A DNA stretch of 64,000 bases from RU20A sp042610495 (GCF_042610495.1 NZ_JBHGAP010000006.1:158239-222238); one strand, 5' to 3'; positions 53,856-62,438 are shown, counted from the first letter of the stretch. Notes: generated by a model not told the origin, from the sequence alone. Numbers and translations: made by a program.

Positions 53856-53885
53856 GCCCCGAAGTTCCACGCTTCGGGGCTTTTT
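53856..53885 (+). terminator. Rho-independent terminator of the tct operon
   Basis: GCCCCGAAG (53856-53864) pairs perfectly with CTTCGGGGC (53872-53880) across a 7-nt loop, followed by TTTTT from 53881. Confidence 0.9.
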
Positions 53886-54019
53886 CTTTGCCGCGACGGG
53901 CATGGCCGATGAAGCATGCGGATGGGCGACCACACGGAAACACCGGCACGCAAGCGCCTCAAAGCGTTTGGCCGGTCAAAGGGTACGTTGCTGCAAGACA
54001 TTGAAGGGGGGGGGGGGGA

Positions 54020-54146
54020 GGAGGGGAAGCCCGGCTGGGAGGAGGAGTGCCGGGCTTCCCGAAATTGACCACGGACTGGGAGGAGGAGGAGGTCCGCGGT
54101 CGCCCGAAACCAGGTCGTTGGGAGGAGGAGGAGACCCGGTTTCTGA
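54020..54146 (-). ncRNA. Anti-Shine-Dalgarno sRNA with three hairpins (alpha-r14/'cuckoo' type)
   Basis: Read on the minus strand, TTGGTC (54181-54176), 18 nt and TATAAA (54157-54152) precede a transcript from about 54145. It folds into three hairpins: stems 54133-54143/54106-54116 (11 bp, one mismatch), 54092-54101/54067-54076 (10 bp, one mismatch), and 54049-54060/54024-54035 (12 bp, perfect). Every loop shows CTCCTCCTCCC, complementary to the AGGAGG of mRNAs. Known rhizobial sRNAs of the alpha-r14/cuckoo family have exactly this design. The expected T-run after hairpin 3 is replaced by CTCC and 13 C. Confidence 0.75.
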
Positions 54147-54315
54147 GAATGTTTATAGAGCGGGAGCGGCCGCCTGACCAATGTCCATTGTGCAAAGCAG
54201 CATTGCACGTGCNCAGGTCGTTGGGAGGAGGAGGAGACCCGGTTTCTGAGAATGTTTATAGAGCGGGAGCGGCCGCCTGACCAATGTCCATTGTGCAAAG
54301 CAGCATTGCACGTGC
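54111..54315. repeat. Perfect 102-bp duplication flanking a single N
   Basis: Bases 54111-54212 and 54214-54315 are identical and the base between them (54213) is N. The unit holds the first hairpin arm and promoter of the sRNA. This looks like two contig ends that overlap and were joined without being merged, rather than a biological tandem repeat. Confidence 0.85.
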
Positions 54316-55054
54316 ATGCATAGCTCGTTGCATACCGGTACAAAGAGCACACGCGTTCCCACGCGTGCAATGACGCGCTTCTATCTATTTGATTTTCGGA
54401 AGGATTTTCTGAGCCTGTGGGCAACGGGGCCATGGGCGAAAGGAAAAGCCGGGCGCACGCACTACCTGAAGCGCCCGTGGCCCATGGCTACCGCATAAAC
54501 TCCGAACAATGGGTAAACAACCGGTCGGAATATCAGGGAGCCTGGATGGCAGACGCCTTGGACAGACGGACCCGGTGGAGGCCGCACCCGGCGAGGATCG
54601 CTTCGTCTTCTCCTTCGGGGGTTCAGGCCACCTGGCGACGTCCGTGCCCGACAAGCGGCATTTTGTGGCGTCGTTGCGTCATTTTTCGCAATCGAAGCGT
54701 GGCCTGCGGCTGTTCAGCGGAAATCTTCTCCTCTATCGTCGCCGGGAGGAACCTAAATCGTTTAAGCTTAAAATATTTTCTTGGCCGAGCCTTTGGCGGC
54801 CTTGTGTTTTGCGAACGATGCGGTAACGGGGAGAAAAGAAGGCGCCACTTGCAAGCGCCGCGCGCACGATAGGGCCAGAGGGAGGGGCATATCGGCATGA
54901 CAGACGTCTTTGTCACATCGGCAGGCTGGCCGCGTGCTGCGGGACCGGCAAGGGCCGAGCCCGACGCTCATCCAGCATCACAACTTGCAGGCGCTACCGC
55001 GGTCATCTTCCGCCGGCCGCCGGCAGCACACCATCGCAGACAGGGGGATTTCCT
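54316..55054. other. Long non-coding stretch upstream of pntA
   Basis: No reading frame here looks like a protein. There is a hairpin of GCACACGCGT/ACGCGTGC near 54347-54368, a T-rich stretch at 54386-54396, and a perfect 12-bp palindrome TTTAAGCTTAAA at 54761-54772 inside an AT-rich block that may carry the pntA promoter. A further sRNA is possible but not shown. Confidence 0.4.
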
Positions 55055-56629
55055 ATGAAGATCGGGACACCGAAAGAGCTTTATCCGGGCGAGGCGCGCG
55101 TCGCCATGACGCCCGACAGCGCGCTCGCACTGCAGAAACTCGGCCATGCCTGCCTGATCGAAGCCGGTGCCGGCAAGGCCGCAGGCTTTTCCGACGAGGC
55201 CTACCGGGCGGCCGGCGTGACGGTCGTCGACAGTGCCGAGGCGCTCTATGCGGATGCCGACATCATCGCCAAGGTGCGCCCGCCGGAAAGCGCGGAAGTG
55301 GCCCGTCTGTCGGGCGGCAAGACGCTGATCTCCTTCTTCTATCCCGCCCAGAACAAGGATCTTCTGGAGCAGGCGAAGGAGACCGGTGCGAGCGTGATCG
55401 CCATGGACATGGTGCCGCGCATCTCGCGCGCCCAGAAGATGGATGCGCTCTCCTCCATGGCCAACATCGCCGGCTACCGCGCCGTGATCGAGGCCGGCAA
55501 CAATTTCGGCCGCTTCTTCACCGGACAGGTGACCGCCGCCGGCAAGGTGCCGCCGGCCAAGGTGCTGGTGATCGGCGCAGGCGTGGCCGGCCTTGCCGCC
55601 ATCGGCACCGCCACCTCGCTCGGCGCCATCACCTACGCCTTCGACGTGCGCCCGGAAGTCGCCGAGCAGATCGAGAGCATGGGCGCCGAATTCGTCTTCC
55701 TCGACTTCGACGGCCCGGCCCAGGACGGTGCGGCGACCGGCGGCTATGCAGCCCCCTCCTCGCCCGAGTTCCGCGAAAAGCAGCTCGCCAAGTTCCGCGA
55801 GCTGGCGCCTGACATCGACATCGTCATCACCACGGCGCTGATCCCCGGCCGGGACGCGCCGAAGCTCTGGCTCGCCGACATGGTGGCGATGATGAAGCCC
55901 GGCTCCGTCATCGTCGATCTCGCCGCCGAACGCGGCGGCAATTGCGACCTCACGGTCGCCGACCAGCGCATCGTGTCCGACAACGGCGTCATCGTCGTCG
56001 GCTATACCGATTTCCCGAGCCGCATGGCCGCCCAGGCCTCGACGCTCTATTCCACCAACATCCGCCACATGATGACCGACCTGACGCCCGCCAAGGACGG
56101 CACGGTCGTGCACAACATGGAAGACGACGTGATCCGCGGCGCGACCGTGACGCATGCGGGCGCGATCACCTTCCCGCCGCCGCCGCCGAAGATCCAGGCG
56201 ATCGCGGCCGCCAAGCCGAAGGAAAAGGTGAAGGAGCCGACGCCGGAGGAGAAGCGCGCCCGCGAGATCGCGGCCTTCAAGGCGCAGACCCGCAGCCAGG
56301 TGGCGATGCTTGCCGGCGGCGGCGCGCTGATCCTGCTCGCCGGTCTTTACGCTCCGGCGAGTTTCATGAGCCATTTCATCGTCTTCGTGCTCGCCTGCTT
56401 CGTCGGCTTCCAGGTGATCTGGAATGTCAGCCATTCGCTGCACACGCCGCTGATGGCCATCACCAATGCGATCTCCTCGATCATCATCCTCGGGGCGCTG
56501 ATGCAGATCGGCTCCGGCAACTGGCTCGTCATCATCCTCGCCGCGCTCTCCGTGCTGATGGCGGGCATCAATATCGTCGGCGGTTTCATGGTCACGCGGC
56601 GCATGCTCGCCATGTTCCAGAAGTCCTGA
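55055..56629 (+). CDS. pntA: NAD(P) transhydrogenase subunit alpha
   Basis: This 524-aa subunit joins domain I (NAD-binding; MKIGTPKELYPGEARVAMTP, then VLVIGAGVAGLAAIGTATSL near residue 170) with the first part of the membrane domain II (four segments from about residue 410), after an Ala/Lys/Pro/Glu-rich linker. It is the fused E. coli-type layout, although many rhizobia split it into PntAA and PntAB. It couples proton entry to NADPH formation in the inner membrane. The ATG at 55055 lies well after a GGGGGATTTCC site. Confidence 0.93.
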   Translation: MKIGTPKELYPGEARVAMTPDSALALQKLGHACLIEAGAGKAAGFSDEAYRAAGVTVVDSAEALYADADIIAKVRPPESAEVARLSGGKTLISFFYPAQNKDLLEQAKETGASVIAMDMVPRISRAQKMDALSSMANIAGYRAVIEAGNNFGRFFTGQVTAAGKVPPAKVLVIGAGVAGLAAIGTATSLGAITYAFDVRPEVAEQIESMGAEFVFLDFDGPAQDGAATGGYAAPSSPEFREKQLAKFRELAPDIDIVITTALIPGRDAPKLWLADMVAMMKPGSVIVDLAAERGGNCDLTVADQRIVSDNGVIVVGYTDFPSRMAAQASTLYSTNIRHMMTDLTPAKDGTVVHNMEDDVIRGATVTHAGAITFPPPPPKIQAIAAAKPKEKVKEPTPEEKRAREIAAFKAQTRSQVAMLAGGGALILLAGLYAPASFMSHFIVFVLACFVGFQVIWNVSHSLHTPLMAITNAISSIIILGALMQIGSGNWLVIILAALSVLMAGINIVGGFMVTRRMLAMFQKS

Positions 56630-56648
56630 GCCGGGGGAGAAAAGACAC

Positions 56649-58151
56649 ATGGAATACGGATTCACCACGGCGGCCTATGTGGTCTCGGCCGTTCTCTTCA
56701 TCCTCTCGCTCGGTGGCCTTTCCGGCCAGGAAAGCGCCAAGCGCGCCGTCTGGTACGGCATCGTCGGCATGGCGCTGGCCGTTGCCGCGACCATCTACGG
56801 ACCCGGCGCCGGCAACTGGGGCGTCTCGCTCGTCATGATCGTCATCGGCGGCGCGATCGGCTGGGTCGTGGCCCAGCGCGTGCAGATGACGGAAATGCCG
56901 CAGCTCGTGGCGGCCATGCACTCCCTCGTCGGCCTTGCCGCCGTCTTCATCGGCTTCAACGCCGAAGTCGAGATGTGGCGCATCGCCTCCACGCTGAGTG
57001 CTGCCGGCATTGCGGCCTGCGATCCGCTCTCCAGCGCCATCGCCTGCGCGACGGCGGCGGGGCAGTCGGGTCTCTTTGCGGATTTCCACGGCTTTGCCCT
57101 GAAGATCGCCCAGAAGACCCTGCCGGAACTCTCGGTGCTGAAGATCGAGGTGTTCCTTGGCGTCTTCATCGGTGCCGTCACCTTCACCGGCTCGGTCGTC
57201 GCCTATGGCAAGCTGGCCGGCAAGATCGACGGCAAGGCGAAGAAGCTGCCGGGCGGCCATCTGCTCAATGCCGGCGCGGCCATCGGCTCGCTGCTGCTGC
57301 TCGTGCTTTACTTCAACGGCGCCGGCAGCTGGACGCTGATCCTGATGACGCTTCTGGCGCTCTTCATCGGCTACCACCTGATCATGGGCATCGGCGGCGC
57401 CGACATGCCGGTCGTGGTCTCCATGCTCAACAGCTATTCCGGCTGGGCGGCGGCGGCCATCGGCTTCTCGCTGTCGAACGATCTGCTGATCGTCACCGGC
57501 GCGCTGGTCGGCTCGTCCGGCGCCATCCTGTCCTACATCATGTGCAAGGCGATGAACCGCTCCTTCGTCTCCGTCATCCTCGGCGGCTTCGGCGGCACCA
57601 CGGGTCCGGCGATGGAAATCACCGGCGAGCAGGTGGCGATCGACACCGACGGCGTCGCTAGCGCCCTGAAGGAAGCCGACAGCGTCATCATCGTGCCCGG
57701 CTACGGCATGGCGGTGGCGCAGGCTCAAGCTGCGGTGTCCGAACTGACGCGCAAGCTGCGCGCGGCGGGCAAGAATGTCCGCTTCGCCATCCACCCCGTC
57801 GCGGGACGCCTGCCCGGCCACATGAACGTGCTGCTGGCCGAAGCCAAGGTGCCCTACGACATCGTGCTGGAAATGGACGAGATCAACGAGGACTTCCCGG
57901 ACACGGACGTCGTCATCGTCATCGGCTCCAACGACATCGTCAACCCGGCTGCCCAGGACGATCCCAACTCGCCGATCGCCGGCATGCCCGTGCTGGAAGT
58001 CTGGAAGGCAAAGCTCGTCATCGTCTCCAAGCGCGGCCAGGGCACCGGCTATTCCGGCATCGAAAACCCGCTGTTCTTCAAGGAGAACACCCGCATGTTC
58101 TACGGCGATGCCAAGAAGTCCGTCAGCGAGCTTCTGCCGCTGATCGACTGA
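56649..58151 (+). CDS. pntB: NAD(P) transhydrogenase subunit beta
   Basis: This 500-aa subunit has membrane domain II (about eight segments, residues 1-265) and the cytoplasmic NADP-binding domain III with IVPGYGMAVAQAQAAVSEL near residue 350, FAIHPVAGRLPGHMNVLLAEA, VIGSNDIVNPAAQDDPNSPI and VVSKRGQGTGYSGIENPLF. It begins 20 nt after pntA, with GGGGGAG upstream, and a strong terminator follows. Confidence 0.94.
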   Translation: MEYGFTTAAYVVSAVLFILSLGGLSGQESAKRAVWYGIVGMALAVAATIYGPGAGNWGVSLVMIVIGGAIGWVVAQRVQMTEMPQLVAAMHSLVGLAAVFIGFNAEVEMWRIASTLSAAGIAACDPLSSAIACATAAGQSGLFADFHGFALKIAQKTLPELSVLKIEVFLGVFIGAVTFTGSVVAYGKLAGKIDGKAKKLPGGHLLNAGAAIGSLLLLVLYFNGAGSWTLILMTLLALFIGYHLIMGIGGADMPVVVSMLNSYSGWAAAAIGFSLSNDLLIVTGALVGSSGAILSYIMCKAMNRSFVSVILGGFGGTTGPAMEITGEQVAIDTDGVASALKEADSVIIVPGYGMAVAQAQAAVSELTRKLRAAGKNVRFAIHPVAGRLPGHMNVLLAEAKVPYDIVLEMDEINEDFPDTDVVIVIGSNDIVNPAAQDDPNSPIAGMPVLEVWKAKLVIVSKRGQGTGYSGIENPLFFKENTRMFYGDAKKSVSELLPLID

Positions 58152-58168
58152 TACGGCCCATTCTCGCA

Positions 58169-58204
58169 AGCCCCCGGCAATCACGCGATGGCCGGGGGCT
58201 TTTT
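58169..58204 (+). terminator. Rho-independent terminator of pntAB
   Basis: AGCCCCCGGC (58169-58178) pairs perfectly with GCCGGGGGCT (58191-58200) across a 12-nt loop, then five T (58200-58204). Confidence 0.92.
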
Positions 58205-58394
58205 GTTGCATGGGGGGCGAGGCGCTGTGTCCACCGACCGCTCCCCTCCCCTCGCCTCCCATCAACGCTCAGGGCCGGCCAATGAGACGGCCCGCGGCGC
58301 GCTTGACCCTCCCTTAACCCTCCGAAACGATCGCCGGCGGAAGGCTGCGCGCTTTAGGCAGAGCTTTAGGACTTGACGCCCTAAGCTCCCGGGC

Positions 58395-59009
58395 ATGAAA
58401 AACGCACCCTATCAGATCGCGGTCTGGACCGCCCTTGCCGCCATCGTCTTCGTGACGGTCTCCCCCATCCAGATGCGGCCCGGCGACATTTTCGCCGTGG
58501 ATGTGGATCGCGCACTCGCCTTCGGCCTTCTGGCCGCAGGCTTCATGATTGCCTATCCGCGCCATGCCTTGAAGGTGGGCCTGCTCGTTGTTCTCGCGGC
58601 CAGCGCGACCGAGGCGCTGCAATTGCTGTCGCCGACCCGGCACGCCCGCATCGACGATGCGCTGGTGAAGACGGCGGGCGCCGCAGCGGGCATGGCATTC
58701 GCCTATGCCTACAACGCTTTGCGCGCGATGCGCCATGCCACCCGCGCCACGCGCCGGCCGCCGCTTCGCGTCGTATCCGATATTCCGGCCGTGGAGGGGA
58801 TGACCGCACTTCCGGTCCAGTCCCGCCTGATCGAGGCCGTCTATTTCAGCCCCGAGGATGGCAAGCTCCGGGTGCGCCTGCACAGCGGCGAACAGCGTCT
58901 CTTCGAGGGCGTCAGCCTTGGCGATGTCGAGGCACTCGTCAACGCCCCCTCCCCCGGCAAGCATTATGTGGAGGAAGTCCGCACCAAGTTCCGCCGGCTG
59001 GCCGCCTGA
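58395..59009 (+). CDS. VanZ-like membrane domain fused to a KTSC domain
   Basis: This is a 204-aa protein. Residues 1-115 form a VanZ-like domain of three to four membrane segments with ATEALQLLSPTRHARIDDAL, a typical VanZ motif. Residues 140-204 look like a KTSC domain: IEAVYFSPEDGKLRVRLHSG, YxxxF-like RLFEGVSLGDVEALVNAPSPG and KHY. The fusion is uncommon in what I know of VanZ proteins. The function is unknown; a link to the cell envelope is inferred. It converges on repB2. Confidence 0.72.
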   Translation: MKNAPYQIAVWTALAAIVFVTVSPIQMRPGDIFAVDVDRALAFGLLAAGFMIAYPRHALKVGLLVVLAASATEALQLLSPTRHARIDDALVKTAGAAAGMAFAYAYNALRAMRHATRATRRPPLRVVSDIPAVEGMTALPVQSRLIEAVYFSPEDGKLRVRLHSGEQRLFEGVSLGDVEALVNAPSPGKHYVEEVRTKFRRLAA

Positions 59010-59113
59010 GACGGGGCGAGGTGCACGGACCGATGGCGTCGAGAGCCGACGCTTCATGGTTAACGAAAGGTTGACGGCGCCGGTATCGGCGCCCGAGCTG
59101 GACGGTCGCCCGA

Positions 59114-60091
59114 TCAGCGGCCGTCTTTTTCCCTGCGGAAGGCTTCGTAGAGCTCCGGCAGGCGATCGGACAGGAAGTCCCCGAAATCGACGGCGTCGCG
59201 CGCCTTCAGCGCCAGCGTGAACCGGCGTCCGTCGGAGGAGATGTCGGCAGCCACGGCCTTGTCCTCCGCGGCCCAGCTCCGGCTCTTTCGCACCGGCTTC
59301 GCCTTCACCGGCCTGTCGGCGGCCTTCAGAACTGTCATCAGGCGGTTGAACCGTTCGTCGCTCGAAAGCGACCCCATGTCGGCACCGGAAAGCAGCGCCC
59401 TCGCCTCTTCCAGCCGGACCGGCTTTTCCAGAAGCTGCTTCATCTCGTACCAGCGATCGCGGCCGATGCCCTTCGCGGCACCGATCGCCTCCAGCACGTC
59501 GCCCGGAATGGCGGTCACGGAGAGCATCTTGGAGAGCGTGCTGCGATCCACGGCGAGCGCCGTCATCACCACGCGGTTGTCATTGTCATAGGCAAGCCGC
59601 GCCACCCGCTCGGCGAAGACGGCGCGCTCGATGAAGGAAAGATTGGCGCGGGCGGAATTTTCCTGGCCCTGCGCGATCACATGGGCGCGGTCGTCCATCT
59701 GCTTGATGACGGCACGGACCTTCAGCCCCAGCCGCTCGGCAGCGCGCACGCGGCGGTGACCGAAGACGACCATGTAGCGGCCGGCGGCGGACGGATGCGG
59801 CCGCAGCAGCACGGGACTGTCCTGCCCGCGCTCGCGGATCGCCTCCACCAGTGCCTCGAACTCCTGATCGTCATCGGCCATGCGGTCGCGCACGAAGGAG
59901 CCGTCGATATCGCTCGGGGCGATCTCCACCACCGTCTCGCCGGCCAGCAGCTTGTCGGCCTGCGAGGCCATCTCGTTGATGGAGCTCAGGATCGACTTCG
60001 AGGCGCCCTTGATCGTATAGTCGAGCGCGACGCGGCCGTCCTCGGCCGGCTTGTCGTCCATCAGATTGGCAAAGGGGTTCTTGCGCGCCAT
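59114..60091 (-). CDS. RepB-like partitioning protein, second copy
   Basis: This 325-aa ParB-family protein is paralogous to RepB at 37427. It has GQDSPVLLRPHPSAAGRYMV, FGHRRVRAAERLGLKVRAVI, GQENSARANLSFIERAVFAE and an HTH MTALAVDRSTLSKMLSVTAI. It begins 80 bp after the second RepA-like gene. No repC follows: only 104 bp separate it from the converging VanZ gene. It probably still binds its own parS site and may stabilise the replicon. Confidence 0.9.
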   Translation of the reverse strand: MARKNPFANLMDDKPAEDGRVALDYTIKGASKSILSSINEMASQADKLLAGETVVEIAPSDIDGSFVRDRMADDDQEFEALVEAIRERGQDSPVLLRPHPSAAGRYMVVFGHRRVRAAERLGLKVRAVIKQMDDRAHVIAQGQENSARANLSFIERAVFAERVARLAYDNDNRVVMTALAVDRSTLSKMLSVTAIPGDVLEAIGAAKGIGRDRWYEMKQLLEKPVRLEEARALLSGADMGSLSSDERFNRLMTVLKAADRPVKAKPVRKSRSWAAEDKAVAADISSDGRRFTLALKARDAVDFGDFLSDRLPELYEAFRREKDGR

Positions 60092-60171
60092 GCCTCGTCT
60101 CCAGCCCAGCTAATTCCTTGACTTTGATATCGAAATAACGACTTTTTACGGCCGTCAACAGCAGCGCCCGC

Positions 60172-61368
60172 CTAAAGCCTGCCCCAGACCCGGTGGATGA
60201 GGCCCTGGACCTCGAAATTCACCGCATCCATGCATTCGATGGCCCGGTCATAGGTTTCACGCGTGAAGGCCGAGCGGTCAACCTCGTAGAGCGTCTGCTT
60301 GGTGAGGCCGGCATCGGAAATTGCCGTGGTCTTCAACATCGGGCTCTTCAGGATCTCTTCCGCGAACATCGACTGCATGAAGCCGAGCATCTGCACCTGC
60401 GGCACATCCTGCGGCTCGTAGCGGGTGATGAGATAGCGCAGCCAGTCCATGCGCACATCGGCACCGGCCTGCTTGATGGTGCGGGTGATGTTGCCGAGCA
60501 TCAGCAGGAACTGCGACATGGACATGAGGTCGAGCATCTGCGGATGCACGGTGATGAGCACGGAGGTCGCTGCCGTCAGCGCCGTCAGGGTGAGATAGCC
60601 GAGCTGCGGCGGGCAGTCGACCACCACCACGTCATAGCGCTCGTCCAGTTCTGCCAGCACCTTGCCGAAGCGGGTGAAGAACCGCCGCCCCTCGCCGCCG
60701 CCCTGCATGGCAAGCGGCGTATCATATTCATATTCCTGCAGCTCGAGATTGGCGGGGATGATGTCGAGGCCGGGGAAATTGGTGGGCATGACGATCTCGC
60801 CGATCGCCTTGCGCTGGTCGTCGTAGCGGATCGCGTCATAAAGCGATGGATTGCGATCAAGCTCCGGCTGGAAGCCGTGCAGCGCCGAGAGCGAAGCCTG
60901 CGGGTCGAGATCGACGGCAAGCACGCGGTGGCCGGTCAGCGCCAGATGCTGGGCGAGGTGGGCCGTGGTCGTCGTCTTGCCGCTGCCGCCCTTGAAATTG
61001 ACGACGGCGATCACCTGCAGCTTGTCGCCGGGCTTGCGGTGCGGCACGTATTTCTTCGCTTCGGCCTTGCCGGTGCGGTCGAGGAAGAGGCGCAGCTCCT
61101 GCATCTGCTCGGCCGTGTAGAAGCGTCGCCCGCCCGAGGCGGTGGTCGGCACCGGGCCCTTGCCTTCCAGATGCAGGCGCTTGAGATTGTTGGGGCTGAC
61201 GCCGAGATAGTGGGCGACCTCGGCCATGGAAAACTGCCTGAGCGTCTTGCGCGCGTTCGGCGGAAACTTCTCTAAACGCAGCTGGTCGAGCTTGCGGGAA
61301 ATTTCCGCACCCTGGTGCAGGATCTTGTCGTCGAACTCGAAGACGGGAAGGCTGGGCAGGTGCTGCAT
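60172..61368 (-). CDS. RepA-like partitioning ATPase, second copy
   Basis: This 398-aa ParA-family ATPase has the N-terminal HTH (FSMAEVAHYLGVSPNNLKRL), Walker A NFKGGSGKTTTTAHLAQ, VLAVDLDPQASL and VVVVDCPPQLGYL. It is the same length as RepA at 38417 but diverged in its N-terminus and linker, as expected of different incompatibility specificity. The ATG at 61368 (MQHLPSLPVF) is preferred to a TTG at 61392, which would lie inside the palindrome in front. Confidence 0.9.
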   Translation of the reverse strand: MQHLPSLPVFEFDDKILHQGAEISRKLDQLRLEKFPPNARKTLRQFSMAEVAHYLGVSPNNLKRLHLEGKGPVPTTASGGRRFYTAEQMQELRLFLDRTGKAEAKKYVPHRKPGDKLQVIAVVNFKGGSGKTTTTAHLAQHLALTGHRVLAVDLDPQASLSALHGFQPELDRNPSLYDAIRYDDQRKAIGEIVMPTNFPGLDIIPANLELQEYEYDTPLAMQGGGEGRRFFTRFGKVLAELDERYDVVVVDCPPQLGYLTLTALTAATSVLITVHPQMLDLMSMSQFLLMLGNITRTIKQAGADVRMDWLRYLITRYEPQDVPQVQMLGFMQSMFAEEILKSPMLKTTAISDAGLTKQTLYEVDRSAFTRETYDRAIECMDAVNFEVQGLIHRVWGRL

Positions 61369-61385
61369 GGGGTCACCGGATTCTG

Positions 61386-61418
61386 GCGGCAATTACGGCT
61401 GAAACGCCGATCTGCCGC
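61386..61418. promoter_or_regulatory. Nested inverted repeat in front of the second repA
   Basis: GCGGCA (61386-61391) and TGCCGC (61413-61418) enclose CGGC (61396-61399) and GCCG (61406-61409). The outer-plus-inner layout parallels that upstream of the first repA (39627-39667). It is a likely autoregulatory operator. Confidence 0.45.
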
Positions 61419-61496
61419 TATTATTCTGTGATTTGCAGGAATCGCGCAAGCGTTAATCCACTGGTCACCATGATGCCAGCGCGATGCATCACGATC

Positions 61497-61524
61497 GTGA
61501 ATCGGTTGGCCCGAACCGATTCAC
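61497..61524. promoter_or_regulatory. 28-bp palindrome, candidate parS or operator
   Basis: GTGAATCGGTT (61497-61507) and AACCGATTCAC (61514-61524) are perfect 11-bp arms around GGCCCG. It lies about 130 bp upstream of the second repA and 46 bp before the WGR gene start on the other strand, so it could serve as RepB centromere site or as an operator for either gene. Confidence 0.55.
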
Positions 61525-61569
61525 AAGATGCGTTGGACGCTGGCTGCGGGACGATCCAGACTCGACCCC

Positions 61570-61827
61570 ATGATGACGCCACCCCAGCACCTGCATTTCC
61601 GCCGCGAAGACCCCTCGCGCAACGTCGCGCGCTACTACGGGCTCAGCCTGCAGCCGACGCTGTTCGGACCGGTCGCACTGGTGCGCGTCTGGGGGCGCAT
61701 CGGCACGCGCGGGCAGCAGCGCATCGAATGGCATGCGACGGAAGGCGAGGCGGAAGCGGCGTTTGCCCGGCAGGCGGCGCGGCGGAGGAAGCGCGGCTAT
61801 GCCGAGATCGGATCCCCTGTGGCGTGA
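61570..61827 (+). CDS. Stand-alone WGR-domain protein
   Basis: This is an 85-aa protein consisting of one WGR domain: FRREDPSRNVARYYGLSLQP then LVRVWGRIGTRGQQRIEWHA, with a basic tail AARRRKRGY. WGR domains bind DNA in PARPs and regulators such as MolR; short single-domain copies are common in rhizobia. It is divergent from the second repA. Tandem ATGs at 61570/61573 are both possible starts. Confidence 0.8.
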   Translation: MMTPPQHLHFRREDPSRNVARYYGLSLQPTLFGPVALVRVWGRIGTRGQQRIEWHATEGEAEAAFARQAARRRKRGYAEIGSPVA

Positions 61828-61965
61828 GTTCACGACCATATTGGTAGACTATTGACTCTCGGCGGGAACGTGGCACTCTTTCTTTACCGACGGTTAACCA
61901 ACAGCCGCGGACAGGCGCACGAAAAGAGGCGCGGTCGGACCTTATTGGCGAGAAGGGGATTTGGC

Positions 61966-62184
61966 ATGTTTCACTTTGGCGGCATGACGATGGGCTACCT
62001 GGCTGCGGCGGAAACGACCAGCGGCACAGACACCCTGCGGGCAGCGGAGACGAAAACGGTAGGCTCGGAGAGGCCCTCCTTTTTCCAGAGCCTGTTCGGC
62101 AAGCGCAGCGACGAACGCAGCGAGCGGGAACGCGAAGAGGAAATGGCACGCGCCTTTCTCACGCCCTGGCACCTGTTCTACTGA
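61966..62184 (+). CDS. Small hypothetical protein
   Basis: This is a 72-aa protein beginning MFHFGGMTMGYLAAAETTSG with a charged centre (GKRSDERSEREREEEMARAF) and an aromatic end WHLFY. AAGGGG lies 8 nt before the ATG at 61966, which supports translation. It has no known motif. I do not recognise it; it may be a lineage-specific protein of rhizobia. Confidence 0.55.
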   Translation: MFHFGGMTMGYLAAAETTSGTDTLRAAETKTVGSERPSFFQSLFGKRSDERSEREREEEMARAFLTPWHLFY

Positions 62185-62438
62185 CAGGCAACGCCCGGAG
62201 AAGGCGACAGAACCAACGGTTTCGCAGGCGTCAGCCGGTCTTGCAAAGGACTGATGCGCGAAAACCGGTGCGGCCGAATGGGGCCCGGAAGGGGAGGGGG
62301 CAAAGATGTCCGTTCCCGGCCTTCCTCTTTTGAGTGACAAACGCAGCAATTTGCTGCGCAAACCTGCAATTTTGCTGTCGCCTTCCGGCGGTCAGCGGTG
62401 CTATCTCATCTGCCGGAGCAGGCCGGAGGAGATGCGCC

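Noticed and set aside
54006..54250. Possible CRISPR-like array of GGAGGAGGAG units
   Set aside because: The purine units are the loops of three hairpins with different stems; there are no uniform repeats and spacers.
53585..54433. Minus-strand open frame of 282 codons running through the N and the sRNA hairpins
   Set aside because: It overlaps the 3' end of tctA, includes the ambiguous base and the 102-bp duplicate, and reads low-complexity Ser/Arg/Pro; it is a by-product of GC-rich non-coding DNA.
54509..54826. Plus-strand open frame of 105 codons upstream of pntA
   Set aside because: No convincing ribosome site, no protein-like hydrophobic pattern and no family match that I can recognise.
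60148..60155. ACGGCCGT palindrome between the second repA and repB as parS
   Set aside because: Only 8 bp are perfect and it does not fit the long-arm pattern of the other candidates.
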